Positions 27,161-36,204 of a DNA stretch of 64,000 bases are shown here, in pieces. Within the stretch, counting starts at the first letter, position 1. Each line of letters starts with the position of its first letter. Made by a program: the position numbers and the translations under genes. The notes below the pieces were generated by a model that searched no databases, had not been told where the DNA came from, and saw only the letters and a list, made by a program, of their open reading frames with translations. This stretch comes from JAWKWH01 sp963669415 (GTDB taxonomy: Bacteria > Pseudomonadota > Alphaproteobacteria > Rhizobiales > Rhizobiaceae). The stretch is from NCBI GenBank assembly GCA_963669415.2, contig CAXXPS010000002.1, positions 1 through 64,000 on the forward strand. The letters are read 5' to 3'.

Positions 27161-28981
27161 ATGAGTGAGAAAAACGGCAAAAGCGACCCCCGGTCAAAAG
27201 CCGAACAATATGTCGTCAAGGATCCCGAAGAGTTTGCCCGCAATCTGACCAAGATGGCCGAGAAGGCGGGGGAAGCAGCTTCGCAATGGGCAAAACCGCT
27301 GGAAAAGGGCGAAACTCGCGATTCGCTGGCCGAACCAATGGCGGACCTGGCCAAGACGCTTTCCAAGGTCACTGAATATTGGCTGTCGGACCCATCTCGC
27401 GCGCTGGAAGCGCAGACGAGGCTGTTTTCGGGATATATGAACATCTGGTCGAATTCGATACGGCGCGCCAGCGGCGAAGAGGCCGGAGCAACAATTGCGC
27501 CTGATGACCGTGACCGCCGGTTCAAGGACGACGAATGGTCGGACAACCCGTTTTTCGACTTTCTCAAGCAAGCCTATTTGATTACAGCGCGCTGGGCCGG
27601 TGACCTGGTCGAACATGCCGAAGGGCTGGATGATGCGACCAAAATGAAAGCGCGCTTCTATGTCAAACAAGTATCGGACGCGCTTTCGCCTTCCAATTTT
27701 GTCATGACCAATCCGGAACTGTTGCGCGAGACCGTTGCAACAAGTGGCGATAATCTGGTTCGCGGTTTGTCGATGCTGGCAGACGACATCAAGGCCGGCG
27801 GCGGCGATCTCAAATTGCGGCAGGTCGATGCTTCGGGATTTGAAGTCGGTCGCAACATGGCCATGACGCCGGGCAAGGTGGTCGCACGCAGCGCGCTTGC
27901 AGAAATCATCCAGTACGAACCTGTGACCAAGAAAGTTCTAAAGAGGCCGCTGGTTATCTGTCCGCCATGGATTAACAAGTTCTACATTCTCGACCTCAAC
28001 GAGCAGAAATCGTTCATCAAGTGGGCTGTCGAACAGGGTCACACGGTTTTCGTGATCTCTTGGGTCAACCCCGACAAGCGCCATGCAGAGGCGGCCTGGG
28101 AAGACTATATTCGCGACGGTATCGAACTGGCGCTCGACACGGCGGGTGAAATCACCGGCGAAAAATCCTTCAACGCAATCGGCTATTGCGTCGGCGGAAC
28201 TTTGCTCTCGGCCGCGTTGGCGCTGATGGCGAAACGCGGCGACAAGAGAATCAAAACAGCGACACTGTTCACGACCCAGGTCGACTTCACCGATGCTGGC
28301 GACCTGGCGGTATTCGTCGACGAGCAGCAGGTGAAGGCAATCGAGCGGTCAATGCGCGGCAAAGGCTATCTGGATGGCACCAAGATGGCGATGGCGTTCA
28401 ATATGCTGCGCTCCAGTGAGCTGATCTGGCCCTATGTCGTCAACAATTACATGCGCGGCAAGACGCCGATGGCGTTTGATCTGCTCTACTGGAATTCCGA
28501 TTCCACGCGAATGACGGCCGCAAACCATTCGTATTATCTGCGTAATTGCTATCTCGACAACAATCTTTCGGCTGGCAAGATGGTCCTTGATGGCGCCCCG
28601 ATTTCGCTGAGTGATGTGACCATTCCGATTTACAATCTGGCGACCAAGGAAGACCACATCGCACCGGCAAAGTCGGTCTTCCTGGGATGCCAGTATTTTG
28701 GCGGAGACGTCGAATATGTGATGTCCGGCTCCGGTCATATTGCCGGCGTCGTCAACCCGCCCGCTGCCGGCAAATACCAGTTCTGGACCGGTGGAGTACC
28801 CGAAGGCGAATTCGACAGTTGGGTTGAAAACGCACAGGAGCATCCCGGATCATGGTGGCCGCACTGGCATGACTGGATAAAGTCTCAAAACAGCCGGAAA
28901 GTTGACGCGCGGCCGGTCGGTGGTGCCAAAGGCGAAACACTGGGTGACGCCCCGGGAGAATATGTTAAGGTGCGCATCTGA
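27161..28981 (+). CDS. phaC: Class I poly(3-hydroxyalkanoate) synthase
   Basis: A 606-residue PHA polymerase that joins (R)-3-hydroxyacyl-CoA units at granule surfaces. The lipase-like box reads IGYCVGGTLL with the catalytic Cys at about residue 343; the Asp (ATKEDHIAP) and His (GSGHIAGVVNPP) of the triad are present, as is the PhaC N-terminal domain. No phaE, phaB or phaZ gene is nearby. Start ATG at 27161. Confidence 0.96.
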   Translation: MSEKNGKSDPRSKAEQYVVKDPEEFARNLTKMAEKAGEAASQWAKPLEKGETRDSLAEPMADLAKTLSKVTEYWLSDPSRALEAQTRLFSGYMNIWSNSIRRASGEEAGATIAPDDRDRRFKDDEWSDNPFFDFLKQAYLITARWAGDLVEHAEGLDDATKMKARFYVKQVSDALSPSNFVMTNPELLRETVATSGDNLVRGLSMLADDIKAGGGDLKLRQVDASGFEVGRNMAMTPGKVVARSALAEIIQYEPVTKKVLKRPLVICPPWINKFYILDLNEQKSFIKWAVEQGHTVFVISWVNPDKRHAEAAWEDYIRDGIELALDTAGEITGEKSFNAIGYCVGGTLLSAALALMAKRGDKRIKTATLFTTQVDFTDAGDLAVFVDEQQVKAIERSMRGKGYLDGTKMAMAFNMLRSSELIWPYVVNNYMRGKTPMAFDLLYWNSDSTRMTAANHSYYLRNCYLDNNLSAGKMVLDGAPISLSDVTIPIYNLATKEDHIAPAKSVFLGCQYFGGDVEYVMSGSGHIAGVVNPPAAGKYQFWTGGVPEGEFDSWVENAQEHPGSWWPHWHDWIKSQNSRKVDARPVGGAKGETLGDAPGEYVKVRI

Positions 28982-29220
28982 CCAATTTTGAGCACATCGC
29001 AAATTATGGGTGCGACAAGATTGGGGGTGGAATAACAAGCGCGAACATGTTCTTGCCTTATTTCACCCGTAGCGCCCACAGACATGGGCATATTGTGCTT
29101 TGCGAGGCCGGTGCGGAGAATCGGCCAGGTGAAGCGTTCGGGGATTAACGGGCGGTAAATTATTCCGCCCTATTGCGGGTGCATCGCTGTTGCGATGGGA
29201 CGAGTGAAGGGGTTCACGAT

Positions 29221-30303
29221 TTGAAAGCCGTTGGAGTGCGCAAACGCGCAGCTGTGACTCGCATCCTGGCGGCAACAGCCATTGGCCTGTTCGTTTCCGC
29301 CTGCACCACCGGCAGCGTTCCTCCATTGGATCTCGCGCTGGAATCCGTTTCCGAAAGCCAGACCGTTGAAGACAATGGATTGTCGAGCGGCCAGACCGTG
29401 ACAGCAGACGCTGTGGTTTCCGCCTCCTCCACCGAACAGAGCCCCGCCGAATCCACCGGGTCAGACGTCGTCAAACCCGAAACCGTCGAAGCACCGGCGG
29501 ATGTTGCCGAAGCCTCAGAAGAAAAAGTCGCAACGGAGCAACCCGCTTCGGATGAGGTGACAGCCGTTGCAAGCGCGGATGAAGAGGCAGCGGAACCGAC
29601 TGCCCAGGCCAAACTGGTTGAAGCCGCGAACTCAAAACCGGCGAAGAAAAACCGCTTCCTGTCGTCGCTTTGGTCGCCGAAACCGCGGGCCAATATCCCT
29701 GCGGCCCAGGCTTCGGAAGGCAGACTGGTTCTTGCCAGCGCCTCACCTGCCCCTGCGAAAAAGAAAAAAATCAGTGCTGTCAATCTGGCCGCATCGGGCG
29801 GCGCCCTGCCCGGCGTTCGCGACGAGGATCAGCTGTTTGAAATCAGCCGCAAATCCGGCCTGGATGACAATTCAGACATCGATGTCAATGAAAACGAAGG
29901 CGCCTATCGGGTGGCTTCGGCAGCCGGGCTGGCGCGGCTGGCGCCGAACGGCCTGCTGACACAGCGCGAAGGTGTTGATGTCGCCTGTCTGAAACCGGCC
30001 CTGGTGCGGGTTCTCAAAAAGGTCGAACGCCATTATGGCAAGCGCGTTATGGTGACTTCAGGCTATCGCAGCCCGACCTATAATCGGCGCGCCAGAGGGG
30101 CGCGCAATTCACTGCACATGTATTGCGCCGCCGCCGACGTTCAGGTCGAAGGCGTGACGAAATGGGAATTGGCCAAATATCTGCGTTCCATGCCGGGCCG
30201 CGGCGGTGTCGGCACCTATTGCCATACCAATTCAGTCCATGTCGATGTCGGGCCGGAACGCGACTGGAACTGGCGTTGCCGCCGGCGCAAACGGCGCGGA
30301 TAA
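29221..30303 (+). CDS. DUF882/YcbK-like (peptidase M15 fold) lipoprotein
   Basis: A TTG start at 29221 (AAGGGG eight bases upstream) gives about 360 residues. The N-terminal helix ends in the lipobox LFVSAC. An acidic, Ala/Glu/Thr-rich linker of about 120 residues follows, then the DUF882 domain from about residue 250: MVTSGYRSPTYNRRARGA, SLHMYCAAADVQV and NSVHVDVGPERDWNW. His-x(6)-Asp and the final His-x-Asp match the Zn ligands of M15-type peptidases. A cell-wall hydrolase or scaffold at the envelope is likely. GTG at 29236 is an alternative start. Confidence 0.82.
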   Translation: MKAVGVRKRAAVTRILAATAIGLFVSACTTGSVPPLDLALESVSESQTVEDNGLSSGQTVTADAVVSASSTEQSPAESTGSDVVKPETVEAPADVAEASEEKVATEQPASDEVTAVASADEEAAEPTAQAKLVEAANSKPAKKNRFLSSLWSPKPRANIPAAQASEGRLVLASASPAPAKKKKISAVNLAASGGALPGVRDEDQLFEISRKSGLDDNSDIDVNENEGAYRVASAAGLARLAPNGLLTQREGVDVACLKPALVRVLKKVERHYGKRVMVTSGYRSPTYNRRARGARNSLHMYCAAADVQVEGVTKWELAKYLRSMPGRGGVGTYCHTNSVHVDVGPERDWNWRCRRRKRRG

Positions 30304-30429
30304 GTCGATCCGGTCCTGCGGGAAGCTCCCCCGAAAAACCCTGTTTTGCATATCATAAATTTATTGAGAAATGCCGCGCTGAATGGGTTGCCGCGCTGAA
30401 GGAAGCCCACTATAAGGCGGCTCGGCCAG

Positions 30430-30505
30430 GCGCCCATCGTCTAGCGGTCTAGGACGCCGCCCTTTCACGGCGGAAACACGGGTTCGAGTCCCGTTGGGCG
30501 TGCCA
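30430..30505 (+). tRNA. tRNA-Glu (anticodon TTC), CCA encoded
   Basis: 76 bases fold as a tRNA. The acceptor is GCGCCCA/TGGGCGT, the anticodon arm CCGCC-CTTTCAC-GGCGG with anticodon TTC, and the T arm ACGGG-TTCGAGT-CCCGT, ending in GCCA at 30502-30505. It is the last ordinary gene before the accessory region and therefore a candidate integration site. Confidence 0.95.
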
Positions 30506-30602
30506 ATCCTTTCATTGGCTAAGAGAAATCTCTGCAATTTCTGTCCAACAATCGGCCAATATCCATTTGCAAACTCGCATCGGCATCCACTCTGAAGATC
30601 GA

Positions 30603-31157
30603 CTAACTGCGCGAAAATTCACCGGACAGATACGCGATAATTGCGCGTTCCACACCGCGATCGGAAAGCAGGCGATAGGAAACTGCGAACAGGTCCGCGA
30701 ACACCCGGTTATCACACAAGTCTCCGTAATATTGGCGTTGTTCAAGCCACCGATCCGGGTCGCTTCTTGCCGCTATCGCGACCTCGTTGAGCGACGACCA
30801 GTTCGGATCGTTTGGCTCAATCGTCTTGCCGTCTTCGCGGTGCCCTTCGCAATACTTGCACCACATGGCAGATGAAAGCGCCAAGCCCATCACTGACGTT
30901 CCCCTGGCAAGTCCGTCATGAATGGACGGGAGAAGAAATCCCGGTTGCCGGCTTGAACCGTCAAACGCAACACGCCTCGTCGTGTCTTCGATCTCGGGAT
31001 TTGAGAACCGGTCGATAATCAACTCCACATACTGAATCGGCGTCATGCCCGGCACTGATTTGACACTCGGGGCGATTTCCTGCTCGGCCACCTTGCGCAA
31101 GAATTGGTGAATAGGCGGATGTGCAACCGCCTCGGCAACGGTCTGGATACCGAGCAA
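30603..31157 (-). pseudogene. C-terminal fragment of a mannitol/fructuronate (polyol) dehydrogenase
   Basis: 185 residues match the C-terminal domain of the long-chain mannitol dehydrogenase family (TVAEAVAHPPIHQFLRKVAEQEI, YVELIIDRFSNPEIEDTTRR, DGSSRQPGFLLPSIHDGL). The first 300 or so residues, including the NAD-binding domain and the catalytic Lys-x(4)-Asn-x(2)-His segment, are absent. In frame the sequence is open only to a TAA near 31218 and is followed at once by the Old Yellow Enzyme gene. A broken relic at the island edge. Confidence 0.75.
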
Positions 31158-31294
31158 TTCCGGACTTACCTCGGGACTGTATTTGGCCGGCTTGCGGGAA
31201 CCTCGGCAGCCAATGCGTTATCAACGAGCTAGCGCGCGCAGTGCACCGGCCGGCCTGAAACTGTAGCCGTTGTTTCTCGAGCGTATCGCGCTGA

Positions 31295-32371
31295 TCAGGT
31301 GAATGCCCTGATCACCTCGGTGCTGTATGGCGTCAACGGACGATCTTGCATCAGTCGGGATACAAGATCGATGTTGGCAAGAAACAGTTTTCCGAAGCTG
31401 ATCAGATCGAATTGCCGCGAGGCAATTGCAGCCGCGGCGCTTTCGGGGGTGTACCCGCCATTTCCCACCAACTTGCCGGGCCAGCGATGGCGCAGATATT
31501 GCGTCGATGTACCATCGAGATAGGGGTAGGATTTGTCTTCGACGATACCCGCATGGCAATAGGCAATGCCGGCTTCAGCAAGGCGATTCAGAATGATGTC
31601 GAGAGCCTCGTTGTCTCCTTCGCTGTACTGCATATCGCTGAAGTAAGCAGCGGGGGAAAGACGTACGCCAACCCGCGATGCCGGCATCTCCAAGGCACAC
31701 GCAGCGACCGTTTCAAGCATGAAACGCGCCCGCTTTTCAGCGGTCCCGCCCCACGCATCGTTACGCCGGTTTGTGTGGCGGCGCCAAAACTGTTCCGGCA
31801 GATACCCGTTCGCTGCGTGGATTTCGACACCGTCAAAACCAGCGAGCTTGGCCATTTTCGCCGCGCGGCGATATTCGGCCAGCGCATCTGCTATCTGGTT
31901 CTCGCTCATTTCGACCGGCTGCTCATTGTACAATTCGAAATCGCCGACCTGGCGCCGCCTTGCCGGATCGAGCACAGACGAAGGTGCCAGCGGGGCAGCA
32001 CCGGTGAAATGCGAATGCGCCATACGGCCGGGATGCCAAAGCTGCAAAAAGATGCGGCCACCGCGTTCGTGCACTGCATCGGTAACCTTTGCCCAGCCGG
32101 CGACGTGGCAATCGAGAAACATGCCGGGCGTATCGAGATAGCCCTGTACGTGCCTTGCTATCAGCGTCGCCTCGGTGATCAGCAATCCAGCGTCCGCACG
32201 GCTGGCATAGTGCTCAATGGCACCGGGTGTCGGACCGAGGTCAGCGGTGGCGCGATTTCGGGTGCACGGCGCAAGGACAATCCGGTTTGGCAGTGCCAAA
32301 TCGCCGATAGCGACCGGTTGGAACAGTGGCGAAAACGGCCCCTTAGCGGTTGAGCGCTGCGAATTCGGCAT
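31295..32371 (-). CDS. Old Yellow Enzyme family NADH:flavin oxidoreductase
   Basis: The ATG at 32371 (GGAG ten bases upstream) gives 358 residues and the family N-terminus FSPLFQPVAIGDLALPNRIV; longer frames add 43 residues that duplicate DNA of the upstream gene. FMN and substrate motifs are intact: APCTRNRA, LQLWHPGRMAH and VEIHAANGYLPEQFW with the His-x-x-Asn pair that binds enone carbonyls. It reduces activated C=C bonds. The start overlaps the end of the MmgE/PrpD gene by 29 bp, so the two form one operon. Confidence 0.92.
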   Translation of the reverse strand: MPNSQRSTAKGPFSPLFQPVAIGDLALPNRIVLAPCTRNRATADLGPTPGAIEHYASRADAGLLITEATLIARHVQGYLDTPGMFLDCHVAGWAKVTDAVHERGGRIFLQLWHPGRMAHSHFTGAAPLAPSSVLDPARRRQVGDFELYNEQPVEMSENQIADALAEYRRAAKMAKLAGFDGVEIHAANGYLPEQFWRRHTNRRNDAWGGTAEKRARFMLETVAACALEMPASRVGVRLSPAAYFSDMQYSEGDNEALDIILNRLAEAGIAYCHAGIVEDKSYPYLDGTSTQYLRHRWPGKLVGNGGYTPESAAAAIASRQFDLISFGKLFLANIDLVSRLMQDRPLTPYSTEVIRAFT

Positions 32372-33707
32372 TTTTGGCTTTCTCCAGCGCCAACAATTGA
32401 TCGTAGAATGTTCTGGTGGCTGTTTCATCGATCCCCGACCAGTCGGCACATTCGGCAAATTTGCGCCAGGCTTCATCGGCGCTGAGCGGGTTGTCGGCAT
32501 GTCCCGTCGCCCGGCGAATGCGGCCGGTTCTCACCTCCGACCCGTCCCGGAACGCCAGCTCAACAAAATCTTCCGGCGCAGCGCCCGGGTAGTCGGGATC
32601 GTAATCTTGGCCGGCAATGATTGTGGTACGGCTCATCAAGTCCCGCAGTTTCGTATCGGCAAGTGCGGCGGCGCTGACTTCATTCAATCCGACCTTGCCG
32701 AAACGGATCGCAGCAGCACAAGCAAAATGGAGACTGAATTTTGCTTCCGCCGGTGTTTGCGGGTTCGCGAAAGGCATTACCTTGGCATGGCGATCGCTGA
32801 CATGCGCCCTGACATGCACGACGTCGTCCGGCTTGACCGGATTGGCATCGATGAACGACAGGAGCGCATCGATACATCGTTGCGAAGCACCAACCATTGG
32901 GTATTTCTTGAAATTGAGCCGAAGCCTTTCAATCAGCCACACCCGACCGTATTCAGGTTCGCTCCTGATGTCGAAGTTTGCCATGGGAGAGAGTGCGGCG
33001 AGAAGACCGGTATCGCTTTCAAGCACGTCATCGCGGGCCGTAAAGCCCTTTTGGGCCAGAAGTGCCGCACGAACACCGGCTTCAGCGGCCAGGCCGGCAT
33101 GATACGGTTTGGCCATGGAGCCGAAATTTCCCATCAATCCACCGGCATGGGAAGCTGACAGTGCTATGGCGTGAGTGGATTGCACCGGATCGAGCACCAA
33201 CATGTGCGCAGCGGCAGCTGCTGCACCGACCGGACCCAACACCGCTGTCGGATGCCAGCCTTTTGCGTGGAGATGATCCGGCTCGCGTCGCATCAAGTCA
33301 GCCCATATCTCGTAACCACAGCAATAGGCGGTGATCATGCGCCGTCCGTCGCCGCCGAATGAATGGGCGCAAGACATGATCGCAGGCACCAGTACCGCGC
33401 TTGGATGGTTGGAGAATGCGTAGTCGTCAAAATCGAGTGCGTGGATTGCAGTGGCGTCGATCAACGCGGCGGTTTCCGCTGTTGTGCGGTCCGTTCCAAC
33501 TAAATAGGGAACGGAACCACCGGACCGGTGGGATCGGGTATAATTTTGCAATATTTGCACCGCCGGTTCGCGACGGCCTGCCAACATGGCTGCATACGCA
33601 TCGCAAAACCCGCCGCTAACCGTATCGATTGCAATTTTCGGCAGGTCCTGATAGCGGATTGACGAAGAAAATTCTCCGGCGGTCTGCGTCAATTTAATGC
33701 CGGGCAC
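32343..33707 (-). CDS. MmgE/PrpD family protein (copy 1)
   Basis: A 454-residue protein of the family that includes 2-methylcitrate dehydratase, cis-aconitate decarboxylase and iminodisuccinate epimerase. Family core: ALDFDDYAFSNHPSAVLVPAIM, then GWHPTAVLGPVGAAAAAA and GNFGSMAKPYHAG. The C-terminal lid domain is present. It resembles copy 4 (57992) more than copies 2 and 3. Its ATG is 19 bp from a GTATAC operator-like site (33726-33737). First gene of a two-gene operon with the OYE. Exact reaction unknown. Confidence 0.9.
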   Translation of the reverse strand: MPGIKLTQTAGEFSSSIRYQDLPKIAIDTVSGGFCDAYAAMLAGRREPAVQILQNYTRSHRSGGSVPYLVGTDRTTAETAALIDATAIHALDFDDYAFSNHPSAVLVPAIMSCAHSFGGDGRRMITAYCCGYEIWADLMRREPDHLHAKGWHPTAVLGPVGAAAAAAHMLVLDPVQSTHAIALSASHAGGLMGNFGSMAKPYHAGLAAEAGVRAALLAQKGFTARDDVLESDTGLLAALSPMANFDIRSEPEYGRVWLIERLRLNFKKYPMVGASQRCIDALLSFIDANPVKPDDVVHVRAHVSDRHAKVMPFANPQTPAEAKFSLHFACAAAIRFGKVGLNEVSAAALADTKLRDLMSRTTIIAGQDYDPDYPGAAPEDFVELAFRDGSEVRTGRIRRATGHADNPLSADEAWRKFAECADWSGIDETATRTFYDQLLALEKAKNAEFAALNR

Positions 33708-33725
33708 GAAAAGATTCCCGATTAT

Positions 33726-33737
33726 ATCGTATACAAT
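33726..33737. promoter_or_regulatory. GntR-type operator-like site A
   Basis: ATCGTATACAAT differs at one base from the perfect palindrome ATTGTATACAAT. It is 19 bp upstream of the MmgE/PrpD-1 start and lies between it and the GntR gene. One of seven related sites in the island. Confidence 0.7.
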
Positions 33738-33811
33738 TTAAGCAGAATTTCATTCCGGAAATCAACATATTCCCGGCATATAGTTGAAAACATTGCGGCA
33801 CACATCGCGAT

Positions 33812-33823
33812 ATTGTATGCAAT
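33812..33823. promoter_or_regulatory. GntR-type operator-like site B
   Basis: ATTGTATGCAAT, one base from the consensus ATTGTATACAAT, embedded in a longer dyad TATTGTATGCAATA (33811-33824). It stands 41 bp upstream of the chosen GntR start, which suggests autoregulation. Confidence 0.7.
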
Positions 33824-33864
33824 ACAGCAACAAAATCAGGTGCAAGTGTGATTGCGATTCAAAT

Positions 33865-34554
33865 ATGACGACATCATCTGAGCGCGCCTATCATGCCGTA
33901 AAGGAAGCGATCCTGGATGGCCGCTACGGCGGCGGAATGCGGCTGCCGGAGGATATGATTGCCGGTGAGCTGGGTTTTTCGAGAACCCCGGTCCGCGATG
34001 CGCTGCGTCGATTGAACTCTGAAGGTCTGGTCGAGATCGCTCCGAATTTTGGTGCGAGGGTGACTCAGTGGTCGCAGATGCAACTTGAGGAAATGACCGC
34101 CATGCGGATCATGCTCGAGGGTTATGCTGCTCAATTGGCGGCCACCAAGATCACACCGGCGGAACTGGACGAATTGTTGCGCCACAATGATGCCTGGGAA
34201 GCTGCGGTTTCCAGCAGTCCCAAACCGGACATCGACGGTATCGCCAACTCCAATTTGAGCTTTCATCGCACAATCGTTACCGCAGCCGGCAACAAGTTTC
34301 TCGCTCAAGCAATAGAGCCTTTGTGGCACCTGCCCTTGGTGATGAAGAAGTACGCCATGTTTTCGCGGGAACGTCTGGAACTGAGCCGCCAACATCACAG
34401 CGAGATTATTGCAGCTCTGTCGGCTGGTGAACCGCAATGGGCTTGCGAGGTAATGCGTACACATATTGTTGCGGCGCGCGCCTTCGACGCAAAGCTCGCA
34501 CCCGATGTTCCGTCAGACGGAGCGACGTGGTCCGAGGCCGACGCGGCAGAATGA
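33865..34554 (+). CDS. GntR-family (FCD subfamily) regulator, putative island repressor
   Basis: The ATG at 33865 gives 229 residues and begins just before the winged helix (AYHAVKEAILDGRYGGGMRL, then FSRTPVRDALRRLNSEGLV). The FCD effector domain follows (MRIMLEGYAAQLAA, SNLSFHRTIVTAAGN, HHSEIIAALSAGE) with His residues that usually bind a metal and a carboxylate effector. An upstream in-frame ATG at 33784 would put operator B inside the gene, which is unlikely. It is the only regulator among the island genes, and seven dyad sites of the kind bound by FCD proteins lie in the island's promoters. Confidence 0.9.
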   Translation: MTTSSERAYHAVKEAILDGRYGGGMRLPEDMIAGELGFSRTPVRDALRRLNSEGLVEIAPNFGARVTQWSQMQLEEMTAMRIMLEGYAAQLAATKITPAELDELLRHNDAWEAAVSSSPKPDIDGIANSNLSFHRTIVTAAGNKFLAQAIEPLWHLPLVMKKYAMFSRERLELSRQHHSEIIAALSAGEPQWACEVMRTHIVAARAFDAKLAPDVPSDGATWSEADAAE

Positions 34555-34652
34555 GCGAACTGTATTGAGTGACCAGCGGTGTTGGGTGATCGGGCAACCA
34601 GCCCTGCCCCATCAACGCTGCGCAGTCTCCTTATGATTACCTTTGCATCCCG

Positions 34653-34964
34653 CTAGAGCGTTTCACGTTCAAATGGAAGCAGTTTGATGGAATGGATTTT
34701 TCGTCTCAGCAAAGAGAAGGCCGAAGCGCGATATGAATATCGTGCGAGAGTTTCGACGCAGCTGAGGCGGAAAAGACTTCCAAGCTGAAACGGAATAAGT
34801 AATTGAACTATATGATGAAACTGCAATCGTCTGACCTTGGTCTTTCGCGCGCTGGACGTCGTCGCGCGAGGCTAACGGTGCTTGCACCGCGTCGCCTCCC
34901 GCTCCTAGCCAACTCACGAAATGCCGACGGTCAAACGATTCCATTTGGACGTGAAACGCTCTAG
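34653..34964. mobile_element. MITE-like element with 26-bp terminal inverted repeats
   Basis: The left end CTAGAGCGTTTCACGTTCAA (34653 onward, continuing to 34678) and the right end (34939-34964, reverse complement CTAGAGCGTTTCACGTCCAA) match over about 26 bases with one mismatch. The total is 312 bp. It carries no transposase. CTAG at both ends is consistent with a TA target duplication flanking GAGCG termini, as in IS630/mariner-type elements. The right end supplies the TAG stop codon of the CoA transferase gene. The rest of the 34555-34960 gap contains no gene. Confidence 0.7.
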
Positions 34965-36196
34965 ACAATTCCGTCGTTCTTCAATCCGGCAAGTTCCTCA
35001 TCGGAGATTTGCAGCAATTCTCCATAAATCTCGCTGTTGTCGGCACCCGGTTCCGACCTGCCCAGCCAGGCAATTTCACAATTACTCGCAGACAGCTGAG
35101 GCGCTATGCCCGGAACCGCCAGTTCGCCAAATCGGGGATCGGCGACGCGCTGAACCATGTTCCTCGCAGCGAAATGTGGATCTTTAGCAATATCCGCAAT
35201 GGAATAAATCGGACCGACAACGACATTGTGCTCGTTGAGAATATCGGTGACCTCGCTCGCCGAGCGCTTGCTGGTCCAGTCCGCGATCAGACCATCCAGT
35301 TCTTCGCAGTTGTTTCCACGGGCAAGGTGGGTGGAAAAACGCTCGTCGGTCGCCAGTTCAGGCTGCCCCATCGCTGCGCACAAACGGACAAACATCGGAT
35401 CGAAATTCGCTGCGATGATGACCCATTTTCCTTCAGACGTGGGATAGATGTTGGACGGCGCCACGTTTGCCAGCCCTGTTCCGCTTGGTTCGCGAACCAC
35501 ACCAACCTTGTCATACTCGGCAAGTGCGCTTTCCATCATCGAGAAACAGGATTCGTAGATGGCTGCATCTATAACCTGCCCCTTGCCACCACCGAGTGCG
35601 TCACGCTGATACAGAGCCATAAGCACTCCCTGCGCGGCGAACAGTCCGGTCAGCGTATCGCCGAGTGAGATTCCGTTGCGCGGTGGCGGTTGATTGGGAT
35701 GGCCGTTGATATAGCGCAGCCCGCCCAGCGCTTCGCCGACGCTGGCAAAGCCCGGCCGTTGTGAATATGGGCCTGTCTGGCCGTAGCCAGAGATGCGGGC
35801 GATCACCAGGCCGGGATTGATGGCGTGAAGTTCGTCCGGACCAAGTCCCCATCTCTCCAGCGTCCCGGGTTTGAAATTTTCAACCAACGCGTCTGCCTTT
35901 TCCACCAGCCGGCGCACCAATTCCTGACCGCGCGGTTCTCGCAGGTTCGCTGTTACCGACTTCTTGTTGCGTGCCAGGATTGGCCACCACAAGCCCTGGT
36001 CCTTGTAGCGGTGATGTCCCCAGTCGCGCATCGGGTCACCCTTGCCCGGCGGTTCGATCTTGATGATCTCGGCTCCGAAATCGGCGAGCCGTGCCGCTGT
36101 GAACGGACCTGCAAGCAGTTGCCCCATCTCGATGACGCGAAGGCCGGCAAGCGGGCCCTTGAGGCGCGGATCTCTTTCATTTGAAGGAATTGGCAT
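34961..36196 (-). CDS. CaiB/BaiF class III CoA transferase
   Basis: A 411-residue family III CoA transferase: LAGLRVIEMGQLLAGPF at the N-terminus, KIEPPGKGDPMRDWG, and ISLGDTLTGLFAAQGVLMAL with the catalytic Asp of the family. It moves CoA between carboxylic acids in the cytoplasm. It is the last gene of an eight-gene minus-strand operon (from 45639). The TAG stop lies inside the terminal repeat of the MITE, so the original C-terminus may have been changed by the insertion. Confidence 0.92.
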   Translation of the reverse strand: MPIPSNERDPRLKGPLAGLRVIEMGQLLAGPFTAARLADFGAEIIKIEPPGKGDPMRDWGHHRYKDQGLWWPILARNKKSVTANLREPRGQELVRRLVEKADALVENFKPGTLERWGLGPDELHAINPGLVIARISGYGQTGPYSQRPGFASVGEALGGLRYINGHPNQPPPRNGISLGDTLTGLFAAQGVLMALYQRDALGGGKGQVIDAAIYESCFSMMESALAEYDKVGVVREPSGTGLANVAPSNIYPTSEGKWVIIAANFDPMFVRLCAAMGQPELATDERFSTHLARGNNCEELDGLIADWTSKRSASEVTDILNEHNVVVGPIYSIADIAKDPHFAARNMVQRVADPRFGELAVPGIAPQLSASNCEIAWLGRSEPGADNSEIYGELLQISDEELAGLKNDGIV

Positions 36197-36204
36197 GGAT
36201 CACC

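Noticed and set aside
31346..32353. A 335-codon open frame opposite the Old Yellow Enzyme gene
   Set aside because: Antisense to a well-supported gene, with no domain and low plausibility of composition.
34669..34968. A 99-codon frame inside the MITE
   Set aside because: It spans both element ends and the inverted repeat, and resembles no protein I know.
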